Shown: positions 45,381 through 55,311 of the stretch, piece by piece
How positions within the stretch are numbered: the stretch's first letter is position 1
Layout: each line of letters begins with the position of its first letter
Origin: Planctellipticum sp942493135
GTDB lineage: Bacteria; Planctomycetota; Planctomycetia; Planctomycetales; Planctomycetaceae
Length of the DNA stretch: 64,000 bases
Direction of reading: 5' to 3'
NCBI GenBank assembly: GCA_942493135.1
Contig: OW818684.1
Location: forward strand, 2,418,001-2,482,000
The notes under the pieces: model-generated
Told to the model about the DNA's origin: nothing
What the model saw: the letters and a program-made list of their open reading frames with translations, nothing else
Databases searched by the model: none
Translations under genes and position numbers: made by a program

Positions 45381-45411
45381 ATGTCGAATGACGAAGGCGG
45401 AATGTCGAAAG
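45381..45411 (+). repeat. Copy of a 31-bp dispersed repeat
   Basis: atgtcgaatgacgaaggcgg and following bases match the reverse complement of 881-911 at 28 of 31 positions. It lies in the 159-bp convergent gap between an MFS gene and xylulokinase. Confidence 0.7.
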
Positions 45412-45489
45412 CAAGCAGTCAGCCAGTGAAGTCGACCTCGTGCGCCGCGTTTCACCACGGACCAACGGCGACGGACCACTGACGAATCG

Positions 45490-47028
45490 CTAAACTTCCG
45501 CCACCAGCCGGGCCAGTTCGGCGAAGTCGGCCTTCAGCGACTTGTAGAACCGACCGAAGAGCGGATAGGACTTGGTGTAGACCCGTTTGGCTTCCGCCTG
45601 GGGATCGGTGCTGGTGGCGACCTTGATCGTCGCCGTGCAGGCCTCGACCACGTTCTTGTAGTGGCCCGTTCCCGCCGCGGCGAGAAGCGCCACGCCGTAG
45701 GCGGGGCCTTCCTCGGCATTGATCGTGACCACCCGTCGGCCGTAGACGTCCGACTGCATCTGCCGCCAGAAGTCGCTGCGCGCGCCCCCGCCCGACAGGC
45801 GGATTTCGCGGATGGGAATCTTCAGCTCGTTGATGATTTCGAGACTGTCGCGCATCGCGTACGTGGCCCCTTCCATCACCGAGCGGATCAGGTGGGCCCG
45901 GCCGTGACGCAGGCTCAGCCCGATCCACGCCCCGCGGGCGTTCGGATCGGCATGCGGCGTCCGTTCGCCGGTCAGATAGGGGAGGAAGAACAGCCCTTCG
46001 CAGCCCGCCGGGGCCTCGGCGGCTTCTTCGGTCATCAGGTTGTACGGGTCGGTCTTCAACCGCTTGGCGGCGGCGATCTCGGCCTGGGCCAACTGGTTGC
46101 GGAGCCACTGCAGGCTGCCGCCTGCCGAGAGGACGACGCCCATCACGTGCCACTTGTCGCGAACCGCGTGGCAGAACGTGTGGACCCGGCCCTGCGGATC
46201 GATCTGCACTTCGTCGCTGTGGGCGAAGACGACGCCGCTGGTTCCCATCGTCGCGGAGATCACCCCCCGCTTGACAATGCCGTTGCCGATGGCGCCGGCC
46301 GCCTGGTCTCCGCCGCCGCCGACGACCGGGACGCCTTTTTTCAGCCCGAGCAGCTTCGCCGCGGCTTCGGAGAGCTGGCCGCTGACTTCTTCGGATTCGT
46401 AAACTTTGGGCAGGAGGCTGCCGCTGATGTCGAGTTTTTCCAGCAGCGGCTTCGACCAGACTCGGTTCCGGACGTCCAGCAGCAGCGTCCCCGACGCGTC
46501 GCTGACTTCGGTGGCATACTCACCCGTCATGCAGAACCGGATATAGTCCTTGGGGAGCAGAATCTGCGTGGTTTTGTCGTAGTGCTTCGGTTCGTGCTTG
46601 CGCAGCCAGAGAATCTTGGGGGCGGTGAAGCCGGTCAACGCGGGATTGGCGACGAGCTGAATCAGCTTCTCGCGTCCGCCGGCCTTTTTCTCGATCTCGG
46701 CGCACTCGGCGGCGGTCCGCTGGTCGTTCCAGAGGATGGCCGGGCGGATGACGTGCTTCTGCTTGTCGAGGAAGACGCTGCCGTGCATCTGGCCGCTGAG
46801 GCCGATGCCGGCCACTTCCTCGGGCTTGATTTTGCCGGCTTTGAGGACTTTCTTGACGCTGGCAATCGTCGCATCCCACCAGTCGGCGGGGTCCTGCTCG
46901 GACCAGCCCGGCTGGGGGCTCGACAGACCGTACGTCGCTGTGGCCGACGCCAGGATGGTTCCGTCCTCACGCATGGCCAGCGTCTTTGTGCCGCTGGTGC
47001 CGACGTCGATCCCCAGAAAAACTGCCAT
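45490..47028 (-). CDS. xylB: Xylulokinase
   Basis: 512 residues from ATG 47028. FGGY carbohydrate kinase: FLGIDVGTSGTKTLAM at the N-terminus, GLSGQMHG, LPKDYIRFCMTGEYATEVSDASGTLL, VVGGGGDQAAGAIGNGIV and the C-terminal RLSGGGARSDFWRQMQSD. Phosphorylates D-xylulose to xylulose-5-phosphate. No xylose isomerase gene is in the window. Confidence 0.93.
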   Translation of the reverse strand: MAVFLGIDVGTSGTKTLAMREDGTILASATATYGLSSPQPGWSEQDPADWWDATIASVKKVLKAGKIKPEEVAGIGLSGQMHGSVFLDKQKHVIRPAILWNDQRTAAECAEIEKKAGGREKLIQLVANPALTGFTAPKILWLRKHEPKHYDKTTQILLPKDYIRFCMTGEYATEVSDASGTLLLDVRNRVWSKPLLEKLDISGSLLPKVYESEEVSGQLSEAAAKLLGLKKGVPVVGGGGDQAAGAIGNGIVKRGVISATMGTSGVVFAHSDEVQIDPQGRVHTFCHAVRDKWHVMGVVLSAGGSLQWLRNQLAQAEIAAAKRLKTDPYNLMTEEAAEAPAGCEGLFFLPYLTGERTPHADPNARGAWIGLSLRHGRAHLIRSVMEGATYAMRDSLEIINELKIPIREIRLSGGGARSDFWRQMQSDVYGRRVVTINAEEGPAYGVALLAAAGTGHYKNVVEACTATIKVATSTDPQAEAKRVYTKSYPLFGRFYKSLKADFAELARLVAEV

Positions 47029-47284
47029 AGACGGAGTGTCCTTCGACCGGATGCCGAGACTTGAGCAGAGGATTCAGCGAGACTGGACCGGCGCGCCTTG
47101 AAACGACCGCCGAAACAGCAGTATACCCGCAGAAAACACGCGAAGCGAGCGAGCGAAACCGACCCTGACTTCGCATCCTGCCGCTGCTCGATGGTTGCTC
47201 CGGCTTCCGATTGGGCTACACTGCAGCGTGGGTATCGTCGGACTGGTCCGGCCGATGCCCGTTTGTGGCTCGTGCGGAGATGTC

Positions 47285-47878
47285 ATGGGTACGTATGCGT
47301 TGCTGGCGATCGTGCTGCTGATCGTCGGATTGCTGCTGCTCCTGGCGGAGGTGTTCGTCCCTTCCGGCGGCATTCTCGGAGCCATCACTGTCACGCTGCT
47401 GATCGCTGCGACGTTTTACGCGTGGAGCGCTTGGGGGCGCAGCCAGCCGCGGGTCTTCTGGCTGTTTCTGACGACCCTGCTGGTCCTGGTTCCGTCGACG
47501 CTGATCGGCGCCTTTCGCATGCTGCCTCAGACCCGCTTCGGCAAACGGGTCCTGCTCGAAGCTCCGTCTCCTGAACAATTGGAACCGTTCGCCAACGAAT
47601 CCGCCCGGCTGGAGCGGTTCGTCGGCCGGATCGGCGAAGCGCTCTCGGTCCTCAGTCCCGGGGGAATGGTGACGATCGACGGCAATCGACTGCATGCCTT
47701 TACGGAAGGGCTGGTCGTGGAGCAGCACGAGCCGGTCCGGATTGTGGCGGTCCGCGGGACGCGTGTCCTGGTGCGGAGTGTCAGTCCCGAAGAACTCGCC
47801 GCGCTGTCCCGACCGTCCGACAAGACCGGTCGCGACGCGCGCAGCGTGGACTTCGACCTCCCCGACGAACCCGCTTGA
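47285..47878 (+). CDS. NfeD-like membrane protein
   Basis: 197 residues from ATG 47285 with ggag ribosome-binding site. Two or more membrane helices (YALLAIVLLIVGLLLLLAEVFVPSGG; LGAITVTLLIAATFYAWSAW; FWLFLTTLLVLVPSTLIGAF), then a soluble OB-fold-like domain with GRIGEALSVLSPGGMVTIDGNRLHAF and VRIVAVRGTRVLVR, the NfeD C-terminal signature. NfeD partners with stomatin-type proteins, not present here. Confidence 0.85.
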   Translation: MGTYALLAIVLLIVGLLLLLAEVFVPSGGILGAITVTLLIAATFYAWSAWGRSQPRVFWLFLTTLLVLVPSTLIGAFRMLPQTRFGKRVLLEAPSPEQLEPFANESARLERFVGRIGEALSVLSPGGMVTIDGNRLHAFTEGLVVEQHEPVRIVAVRGTRVLVRSVSPEELAALSRPSDKTGRDARSVDFDLPDEPA

Positions 47879-47990
47879 ACACCGCGTTCGGTTGAATGCG
47901 GACCGCACGCCGGGTTAGCCTCGAAGCGTATTCCCTCCCGCCCGGCCGGTTACGCCGGCCTGGCGACCTTCCCACGGATGTGACATCGAT

Positions 47991-49172
47991 ATGGCCATCG
48001 CCGCCGGCTGTTCCGCACAGCCCGATTTTTCGCAGGCGCTTGCCGAAGCCTGTCAGCCGATCCGCGAAGCCTTCGCGGCCGCGCCACCCGATCTGACATT
48101 TGTCTTCGTGTCACACCATCACGCGGCACACTTCGGTGAGATCGGCCCGGCGATTCGCGAGCAGACCGGAACCCGCCTGCTGCTGGGCTGTACCGGCGAG
48201 GCGATCATCGGCGGCGAGCAGGAACTGGAAAACCAGCCGGCCCTGTCCGTCTGGAGTGCTGCACTCCCCGGCTCCGTGCTGACCACATTCGCCGTTGAGT
48301 TCGAAGAAACGCCCGACGGCATGGTCTGCTCCGGCGTGCCGGAGGGTCTTGGAGAACACCTCAGTGAAACGCGGGCGATCCTGATGGTCGCCGAACCGTA
48401 TTCATCGATTCCGACGTCCCTGCTCGATGTCTTCGGCGACGAACTGCCCGGCGTCCCGGTGATTGGCGGCATGGCGAGCGGCGGGGGCCCCGGTGCGAAC
48501 CGTCTGTTCCTCAACGAGTACGCCGTCGAGACGGGCGCCATCGGCGTCGTCCTGCGCGGCGGTCCACAGGTGCAGACGATCGTCTCGCAGGGCTGCCGGC
48601 CCATCGGTCAGCCCTACGTCGTGACTCGCGCGGACCGCAACATCATCTTCGAACTCGGGGGCAAAACGGCCCTCGAACGGCTGCAGGAGATGTTCCCCGG
48701 CCTCAGCGCCCGCGACCAGCAGCTCTTCGAACAGGGCGTTTTTCTCGGCGTCGCGATGAGCGAGTACCGCGACACGTTCCAGCGCGGCGACTTTCTGATT
48801 TCGAACGTCCTGGGAGCCGATCGCGATACGGGGGCCGTCGCCATCAGCAATCTGGTGCGACTGGGCCAGACCGTCCAGTTTCATCTGCGCGACGCGGCGA
48901 CTGCCGACGAAGACCTGACGCAGTTGCTCGACCAGTTCCAGCAGAGCGAGCCGGCCCGCGCCGCGGGCGGGCTGCTCTTTACCTGCAACGGTCGCGGGAC
49001 GCGGATGTTTCCCGAGCCCAACCACGACGCCGGCGTCGTGCAGAATCTCCTGGGACCGTTGCCGCTGGCGGGGATGTTCGCCCAAGGGGAGCTGGGACCG
49101 GTGAGCGGCAAGAACTACATCCACGGTTTCACCGCCAGCCTGGCGCTGTTCATGGTCGAAGAACCGGCTTGA
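47991..49172 (+). CDS. FIST domain protein (FIST_N and FIST_C)
   Basis: 393 residues. FIST_N with HHAAHFGEIGPAIREQTGTRLLLGCTGEAIIGG and FIST_C with GIAMSEYRD-like GVAMSEYRDTF, LLFTCNGRGTRMF and GMFAQGELGPVSGKNYIHGFTASL. FIST domains are ligand-sensing domains of signalling proteins, but no kinase, cyclase or GGDEF domain is fused here, so it is stand-alone. Followed 19 bp later by ribF; likely co-transcribed. Confidence 0.85.
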   Translation: MAIAAGCSAQPDFSQALAEACQPIREAFAAAPPDLTFVFVSHHHAAHFGEIGPAIREQTGTRLLLGCTGEAIIGGEQELENQPALSVWSAALPGSVLTTFAVEFEETPDGMVCSGVPEGLGEHLSETRAILMVAEPYSSIPTSLLDVFGDELPGVPVIGGMASGGGPGANRLFLNEYAVETGAIGVVLRGGPQVQTIVSQGCRPIGQPYVVTRADRNIIFELGGKTALERLQEMFPGLSARDQQLFEQGVFLGVAMSEYRDTFQRGDFLISNVLGADRDTGAVAISNLVRLGQTVQFHLRDAATADEDLTQLLDQFQQSEPARAAGGLLFTCNGRGTRMFPEPNHDAGVVQNLLGPLPLAGMFAQGELGPVSGKNYIHGFTASLALFMVEEPA

Positions 49173-49191
49173 GCGGACGAGGCGGTAATCC

Positions 49192-50127
49192 ATGCAGTTG
49201 ATTCGCTCCCTCGACGACGCCGGCCCGTGGCACGGCGGCTTCGTGTCGATTGGCAACTTCGACGGCGTCCATCGGGGCCATCAGGAAATGGCCCGCACGC
49301 TGGTCGCCCGCGCCGCCGCCAGCGGAGCGCCGGCTCTCGTGGTGACGTTCGATCCCCACCCGGTGCAGTTGCTTCGACCGGAACTCGCGCCGCCGCCACT
49401 GACCACGTTGGAGCATCGGGCGGAACTGCTCGGTCGCCACGGCGTCACGGGACTGCTGGCGTTGCCAACGGATCGGGCGCTGCTGGAACTGACTGCGGAC
49501 GAGTTCTTCGAGCAGGTGATCGTCGGCCGGCTCGGCGCTCGGGGCCTGGTCGAAGGGCCGAACTTCTTTTTCGGCCGACATCGTGCGGGGAATATCACCA
49601 CGCTCCGGGCGATGTGCCAGGCCCGCGAGATGTCGCTGGATGTCATTTCTCCCGTCACCGTGGGTGACCAGTGGGTTTCGTCGAGCGTGATCCGCTCGCT
49701 GCTGCAGGCGGGCGACACCTCCGACGCCGTCAACCTGCTCGGCCATCCTTACCGGCTGTCCGGCCGGGTTGGGTCGGGAGCGCAGCGCGGCCGGACCATC
49801 GGGTTTCCCACGGCGAATCTGGTGGAAATGGAGACGCTCGTGCCGGGGCCGGGGGTGCACGCCGGCTTGTGCCAATACCGCGGTGTCCGCTACCCGGCGG
49901 CGATTCATATCGGTCCCAATCCGACGTTCGGCGAAGAACAGCTCAAAGTGGAGATTCACCTGCAGGACTTCGCTGGGGATCTGTACGGCCAGGAACTGAC
50001 GGTCGATTTTCTGTCGCGGGTCCGCGAGGTCCGGAAGTTTCCGAGCGTCGAAGAGCTGACGTCGCAACTGCATCAGGACGTGGCGGAAGTGCGCGTGCGA
50101 GTGAATGAGTTTCTCAGTATGCCGTAA
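49192..50127 (+). CDS. ribF: Bifunctional riboflavin kinase/FAD synthetase
   Basis: 311 residues. N-terminal FAD synthetase: VSIGNFDGVHRGHQ (nucleotidyl transferase loop) and GPNFFFGRHRAGN; C-terminal riboflavin kinase: GRTIGFPTANL and the DLYGQELTVDFLSRVREVRKF segment. Converts riboflavin to FMN and FAD. Upstream FIST protein shares the transcript by distance. No flavin riboswitch is seen upstream. Confidence 0.95.
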   Translation: MQLIRSLDDAGPWHGGFVSIGNFDGVHRGHQEMARTLVARAAASGAPALVVTFDPHPVQLLRPELAPPPLTTLEHRAELLGRHGVTGLLALPTDRALLELTADEFFEQVIVGRLGARGLVEGPNFFFGRHRAGNITTLRAMCQAREMSLDVISPVTVGDQWVSSSVIRSLLQAGDTSDAVNLLGHPYRLSGRVGSGAQRGRTIGFPTANLVEMETLVPGPGVHAGLCQYRGVRYPAAIHIGPNPTFGEEQLKVEIHLQDFAGDLYGQELTVDFLSRVREVRKFPSVEELTSQLHQDVAEVRVRVNEFLSMP

Positions 50128-50142
50128 ATCGCCGAACGCCGG

Positions 50143-50937
50143 TCACGACGGTGGCGGACTTTGGAACGGCAGGCGCAGAACGCCAGGTAACCGGCAGCAG
50201 GTGGTTTCGTCGCGCGGCCAGGGCAGCCCGATGGTCGCCGCATCGTGCCCGGCGGCCGGCTGATCGCGGTAGGTGCGAAACAGACGATCCCAGCAGGACA
50301 GGTTGAAGCCGAAGTTGCTGTTGGTCTCGGCGGGGGCTGTCGAATGATGAACCCGGTGCATGTCCGGCGTCACAATCAGCCAGCGCAGGCCGCGGTCGCA
50401 CCAGGCCGGCAACCAGACGTTGCTGTGACTGAAGACCGATGTGGCGTTGAGTAGGACTTCAAAGGCAATCACGCCCCAGGCCGGCGGACCAATCAGCAGT
50501 ACGAGCCCCAGCTTCAAGAACGCGGAAAGCAGGATTTCGAGGGTGTGGAACCGCAGGCCGGTAGATGCGTCGCAGTCGAGATCGGCATGATGCACGCGGT
50601 GCAGCCGCCAGAACCACGGAATCGCATGAAACAGTACGTGCTGACCGAAGATCGCCAGATCCAGCGCGACGACCGAAAGCATCAGCTCGATCGCGAACGG
50701 CAAGTCGATCAGGTTCAAGATTCCCCAGCCGCGTTCTGCCGCCTGTTCGGCCAGGCCGGCAGCGGATAGCGGGATCAGCAGCCGGGCGGCGACCGTGTTG
50801 ATGACAATCAAGGCCAGATTCGTCGACCAGCGCCAGGCTTTTCTGGCCAACAGTTTGCGACGCGGCGCGATCAGCTCCCAACTGGCCATGACCAGCAGAA
50901 CGCCGAAAAAACCGGCAAGTCGGACGACGGGCTCCAT
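50143..50937 (-). CDS. Sterol desaturase/fatty acid hydroxylase family membrane enzyme
   Basis: 264 residues, ~4 membrane segments. Histidine-rich di-iron motifs: QHVLFHAIPWFWRLHRVHH and HRVHHSTAP, plus DLDCDASTGLRFH, as in the ERG3/SUR2 fatty-acid hydroxylase family. Hydroxylates or desaturates lipids; exact substrate unknown. Convergent with ribF (15-bp gap). Confidence 0.85.
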   Translation of the reverse strand: MEPVVRLAGFFGVLLVMASWELIAPRRKLLARKAWRWSTNLALIVINTVAARLLIPLSAAGLAEQAAERGWGILNLIDLPFAIELMLSVVALDLAIFGQHVLFHAIPWFWRLHRVHHADLDCDASTGLRFHTLEILLSAFLKLGLVLLIGPPAWGVIAFEVLLNATSVFSHSNVWLPAWCDRGLRWLIVTPDMHRVHHSTAPAETNSNFGFNLSCWDRLFRTYRDQPAAGHDAATIGLPWPRDETTCCRLPGVLRLPFQSPPPS

Positions 50938-50992
50938 GCTTCAAAGATTCCCGAGAGGCCTCGCTGAGAGCGAGGTTGATGCCTGTCTCACC

Positions 50993-52801
50993 CTACCTCC
51001 CGACGACGCGCCAGTCGAGCATGACCGCGGCCAGCGTGAGGATCAGAGCCGCCAGGAGCCACCACGACAGGGGCTGATCGACGGGGAAAAATCCGACGTC
51101 TTCGGCATCGGCGGGTGGGCGTTGCCCCGGCCCGAGCTGCTGCAGATCGGATTCGACGGCGTCGAAGAAGTTCACCGCAAACGTGTCGTACGCCCTGTCG
51201 CCGTCGCGGATCTCGTAGAGGCCCGTCTCGCTCAGTGCAGGCAGATCGACGACGGCACTCCGGACCAGCGGTCGCTTCAACTTTTCCTGCTGCAGCGTCA
51301 GCGGGCGGCTGCGGGCGGGCTCGGATTCACTGGCCCCTTCGAACAATCGAAAGCGGACGTCTTCGCCCAGGCGATAGTTCCAACGCCGCAGGCCCGGCAG
51401 GCTCTCCCGCCGAGCTTCCACCAGGTTCGTCAGCAGGATTGGCCAGTCGAGACTCTCCGCCAGATTGGTCCGCGCCAGATCAAGATTCAGCAGCCATGCC
51501 GGCGCTGCCGTTCCCTCGAACTCCCCGAACAGCAGGTGATCCCCGCAGGTGATCAGCGGGGTTGCCGGCAGCGTCATCGGCCGGACACCAGCCCAGAAGA
51601 CTCCCTGCAGGGTGACGCCTTGCAGCAACGGATGATTCCGTTCCAGCACGAAAGGGCCGGTCAGATCCAGCGGCTCGGCGGGCGCATCGGCGACGTCGGG
51701 CAACGGACCGACGCCAACCCACCACGCCGTTCCAGCCGTCGGCGGGCCGGCCTCCGCCGGAGCGAACAACAGTCGGGCAGAATTCTGGTCCACGAGTTCG
51801 ACGTCGGGAAGGGCCTGCAAGCCAGCCCTCAGCTTCCGCACTGCAACCGGCTCGGCAACGGTCACCGCAACCGGTACGACGCGCGGCCGCGGGCGCACCA
51901 ATTCCACCCGGCTGTCGAGCTGCAAGGCGTCGTTCGGAGCACTCAGCTCGACGCGAATCCTCGCCAACTCAGTCCGCAGCGGGACCTGCAGAGAAATCGA
52001 TCCCTCCGCAGGAACGGCGACTTCGCGTTGAAATAACGCAGTCTCGCCCGCCACGCCCCGGACTGTGGCGGTCGCGCTGGCGGAATGATGATTCTGTACT
52101 CGCAGAAAGAGGCTCGATTCGCTTCCGTCCCGAATCCACTCGGCGGCCGAGAGACTGAGATTGGATCGGGCTTCGCCGATCGACACGATCTCCAACATGG
52201 CCGGTACAGGAGCGTCGGAATCGGGCAGCCGGTCCGTCAGGAACAGCAGACGGGCGTTGTCACCGGCGAGCTGCGCTCCCAGGTCCCATGCGGGTCCGAA
52301 ATCGTGTCGCGGAGCGGCCGGCTGCCACCGCTCCACAGCGGTGGTGACTTCGCTCCAGCGGACGGCGGGACCGGCCAGCATCGTCGGCCGCCGGCCAGTG
52401 AGCAGAACCGTCCAGACGCTGCGGTATGGAAGACTCTGCCTCCGCTGCTCCAGCTCGGCCAGCGCCCGTTCCCGAAACGCCTTTCCATCCGCTCCGACTG
52501 CGGACATCGACGCCGAGTCGTCCAGAATCACAATCTGATGGACGGCCCGGCCGAGATCGCCGAACCGCAGGTCAACCAGGCCGAGCGTCGCCGCAAGGGC
52601 GGCGAGCAATTCCAGAAACAGTGACGCCGAAAGGGGAAGCCGATCCCGCCGCCGGCCCGACGTGGGGATGTGGTCTTCATCGGCCCAGAGATGCAACCCC
52701 GCCACGACCAGGGCGGGAAATCGCCGCTGGTAAAGGTGCAGCACGAGAATCGCGGGGAGGGCCAGCAGGCCCAGCAGTCCCCACGGATTGGCAAGGAACA
52801 T
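50993..52801 (-). CDS. BatA/VWA-domain membrane protein
   Basis: 602 residues from ATG 52801. N-terminal BatA segment MFLANPWGLLGLLALPAILVLHLYQRRF, a second helix (LSASLFLELLAALAATLGLVDL), then a VWA-like domain with the MIDAS motif ILDDSASMSA (D-x-S-x-S), and a long middle region with beta-rich character. A C-terminal helix (WWLLAALILTLAAVMLDW) is also present. Planctomycete relatives accompany MoxR/DUF58 genes, absent here. Confidence 0.85.
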   Translation of the reverse strand: MFLANPWGLLGLLALPAILVLHLYQRRFPALVVAGLHLWADEDHIPTSGRRRDRLPLSASLFLELLAALAATLGLVDLRFGDLGRAVHQIVILDDSASMSAVGADGKAFRERALAELEQRRQSLPYRSVWTVLLTGRRPTMLAGPAVRWSEVTTAVERWQPAAPRHDFGPAWDLGAQLAGDNARLLFLTDRLPDSDAPVPAMLEIVSIGEARSNLSLSAAEWIRDGSESSLFLRVQNHHSASATATVRGVAGETALFQREVAVPAEGSISLQVPLRTELARIRVELSAPNDALQLDSRVELVRPRPRVVPVAVTVAEPVAVRKLRAGLQALPDVELVDQNSARLLFAPAEAGPPTAGTAWWVGVGPLPDVADAPAEPLDLTGPFVLERNHPLLQGVTLQGVFWAGVRPMTLPATPLITCGDHLLFGEFEGTAAPAWLLNLDLARTNLAESLDWPILLTNLVEARRESLPGLRRWNYRLGEDVRFRLFEGASESEPARSRPLTLQQEKLKRPLVRSAVVDLPALSETGLYEIRDGDRAYDTFAVNFFDAVESDLQQLGPGQRPPADAEDVGFFPVDQPLSWWLLAALILTLAAVMLDWRVVGR

Positions 52802-52870
52802 GCGAGGGACGGGGCTCTCTTGTAGGGCCGGCTCTGCCGGCTATCTTCTTCCACTTCTCCGGCGTCGACT

Positions 52871-53860
52871 CTACTTGCCGCTCTCCGCCTTCGGCGTCGG
52901 CAGAATATACGGCGTGCCGCGAACCTTGGTCTTCCGCGAATAGACCTTGTCGGAACACGTCACATACAGCGTGTCGAAGTTTTTACCGCCGAACGCGGCG
53001 TTGGAGAGAAACTTGTTCTGCGGCTTGACGATCGCGCCGCCGAGGCGCCCGGTCGGATCGAACATCTGCAGGCCGGCATGCGTGCAGACATACAGCCGGC
53101 CCGCGTCGTCGAACGTCAGGCCGTCGGAGCCCGGCTTGGCTTGTCCCGACGGAATCTGCAGCGGGCCGTAGTACTTGTCGCCGAACTTCAGGCTGCCGTC
53201 GGCTTCCACGCGGAACGTCCGCAGGTGGGGCTCGTCCCAGTCGGCGACGACCAGGGTGCCGCCGTCCGGCCAGAGAATGAGGCCATTGGGCGTAAAGCCG
53301 CTGGCGACGACCCGCTTCTCCCCCTTCGGCGAGACGTACCAGACCTGCTTGCCCCCCATGTCCGTGACGTAGACGCCTCCCCGTCGATCGACCACCAGGT
53401 CGTTCACGGGAATTTCTTTAGCGAGGACGTGTTCTTTGCCGTCGGCGTCGTACCAGACGATCTGTTTCGTCTCACTCTGGCAGGCATACAGGCGGCCTTC
53501 GGGGCCGAACATCAGTCCGCTGGCTTTGCCGGAACCGTCTACAAAGACGGTGACTTTGCCGGTCTCGGCATCGATCCGGAAGATCTTGCTCTCGGGAACA
53601 TCGACGAAGAAGACGTTCCCGTGCGCGTCAGGCGCCGGCCCCTCGGTGAACTTGTGCCCCTCGCTGACGAGCTGCCATCCCGCCCCGTCCAGCAGCACCT
53701 GCGACAGCGGCATGTCCTGTGCGAGGGCAGTCCCAGGCAGCAGGAAAGTGACAAGCAGGGAATAGCGAATAGCGAATTGCGAGGAGCCAGAGAAAGAAGG
53801 GCTGATCGCTTTTCGCGGATCGCGGATCGCCAGAGTGGAAGATGTATCAGCATTCATCAT
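52871..53860 (-). CDS. SMP-30/gluconolactonase family secreted protein
   Basis: 329 residues. Signal-like hydrophobic segment (YSLLVTFLLPGTALAQD), then a six-bladed SMP-30 propeller: NVFFVDVPESKIFRIDAETGKV, ASGLMFGPEGRLYACQSE, PVNDLVVDRRGGVYVTD, GSDGLTFDDAGRLYVC, AAFGGKNFDTLYVT. Lactone hydrolase or sugar-binding role. The first ~30 residues (SSTLAIRDPRKAISPSFSGS) are encoded partly by a dispersed repeat (53757-53784), so the true start may be later. Confidence 0.85.
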   Translation of the reverse strand: MMNADTSSTLAIRDPRKAISPSFSGSSQFAIRYSLLVTFLLPGTALAQDMPLSQVLLDGAGWQLVSEGHKFTEGPAPDAHGNVFFVDVPESKIFRIDAETGKVTVFVDGSGKASGLMFGPEGRLYACQSETKQIVWYDADGKEHVLAKEIPVNDLVVDRRGGVYVTDMGGKQVWYVSPKGEKRVVASGFTPNGLILWPDGGTLVVADWDEPHLRTFRVEADGSLKFGDKYYGPLQIPSGQAKPGSDGLTFDDAGRLYVCTHAGLQMFDPTGRLGGAIVKPQNKFLSNAAFGGKNFDTLYVTCSDKVYSRKTKVRGTPYILPTPKAESGK

Positions 53861-53974
53861 GAATCGATTCCTCTGCGTGGCGTCGTCGCGTTCTTCTTTG
53901 CGTGAACTCTTCTATCCTCAGTCTTCTCTGCGGTCTCTGCTCGCTCTGCGTGAAATCTTCGTCTTCTCAGCCGA

Positions 53975-55054
53975 CTACCGGCCGCGGCGGAGCTGCCGCG
54001 CTTCGCGGCGAGTGAGAGGCTCTGCCGGGCAGACGCAACTGGCGACAGCCGCCGGCGCTGGCGTTGCGGAGTGATCGACGATCCAGACGTTGCGGAAGTG
54101 GACCGCGTTGCCGTGGTCCTGCAGCAGAATCGGCATGGCTTCCGGGCCTTCGGCTTTGCCGGCGCCGGTCTTGTTCGGGATCTCGTAGTTCGACTGGACC
54201 GGCACGCCGTTGTGCCAGACGGTGATCCGGGCCGGAGCGACCTTCGCTCCGGACTCGTCAAACCTGGCCGCCGTGAACTGAATGTCGTAAGTCTGCCACG
54301 ACAGCGGCGGAAACGTCATGTTGAGGTCGGGGGCTTTTGTGCGATACAGCGACCCCGCGTCGTTGAACTGCGGTTCCAGGCCGAACGAGTCCAGGACCTG
54401 CACTTCGTACCGACGCTGCAGGTAGAAACCGCTGTTTCCGCGCGCCTGCCCGCGGGCCAGCGGCATGTAAGGAGTGCGAAACTCGGCGTGCAGCGTGAAA
54501 TCTCGCCACAGCCGGTTGGTCTCTGTCCCGATCCCGAGCAGGCCGTCCTCGGTGATCCGGGGATTCTTCAGCTCGCCGGTGTTGGTACCGTTGAAGAGAA
54601 TAATCGCCCCGGCTGGCGGAACGGCCCCCGTCGTCGAACTGTAACGCTGCCAGGGCTGCAGCTGACCGAGGCTATGACCGGCGACGTCGGTTGCGGTCGC
54701 CGCAAAGCCGGGAGCGATGAGGATCGATAAGCCTTCAGCCTGCAGCGTCAGCCGTTCGCCGTCCCGTTTTCCAGCAAGCTTCGTCCGGGGACCGCTCAGG
54801 TAACCGTTGCCCGGAAGTCCCCCCGGAGAGAGCAGAGCGGCGAATTCGCCGTTCCCCTGCGCGACGACCTGGAGTCCCACGAATTGGGAATACCCCTGCC
54901 ACCAGATCGGCCCGGCATATTCGCCCTGGAACCGGAAATCGTCATCCACCTGGGTCAGGTCGGTTACGCCGACCTTGAGCGGATCGACGGGATCCGCCGC
55001 CAGACCGAGTGCGGGGAGGGTCAGACCAAGCAAACAGCAGACGCCGCGCAGCAT
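53975..55054 (-). CDS. 3-keto-disaccharide hydrolase (DUF1080) secreted protein
   Basis: 359 residues from ATG 55054 with agagag upstream; signal MLRGVCCLLGLTLPALGLAAD. DUF1080 (concanavalin-like) fold: AIILFNGTNTGELKN, RDFTLHAEFRTPYMP, GNSGFYLQRRYEVQVLDSFG and WQTYDIQFTAARFD. C-terminus has an extra PAPAAVASCVCPAEPL tail. Acts on oxidised sugars/polysaccharides in the periplasm (family inference). Confidence 0.88.
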   Translation of the reverse strand: MLRGVCCLLGLTLPALGLAADPVDPLKVGVTDLTQVDDDFRFQGEYAGPIWWQGYSQFVGLQVVAQGNGEFAALLSPGGLPGNGYLSGPRTKLAGKRDGERLTLQAEGLSILIAPGFAATATDVAGHSLGQLQPWQRYSSTTGAVPPAGAIILFNGTNTGELKNPRITEDGLLGIGTETNRLWRDFTLHAEFRTPYMPLARGQARGNSGFYLQRRYEVQVLDSFGLEPQFNDAGSLYRTKAPDLNMTFPPLSWQTYDIQFTAARFDESGAKVAPARITVWHNGVPVQSNYEIPNKTGAGKAEGPEAMPILLQDHGNAVHFRNVWIVDHSATPAPAAVASCVCPAEPLTRREARQLRRGR

Positions 55055-55311
55055 GGAAGTCTCTCTACGAATGAAGCCAATCAGCGCCCGCGGAACGAAA
55101 TCGCAGCACGTGTGAACGTCGCCAGTGTGATCGCCCGGCAAGTCGGCCGCAAGATGCCGACGAAAACAGGATGGCGTGAGGCCGGCCGGTCCGAAGAAAG
55201 TTGGGCGACAACCGGGACAACCCGCGCCTCGACCCGCGGCATGCGATAGAATTTGCTGGACCGTCTGTTCATGCGTCGGCAGACGGGATCGGTCTCTCAG
55301 GAAATCCCGGG

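Noticed and set aside
48000..49191. FMN riboswitch before ribF
   Set aside because: ribF follows the FIST gene by 19 bp, leaving no room for the conserved six-helix FMN aptamer.
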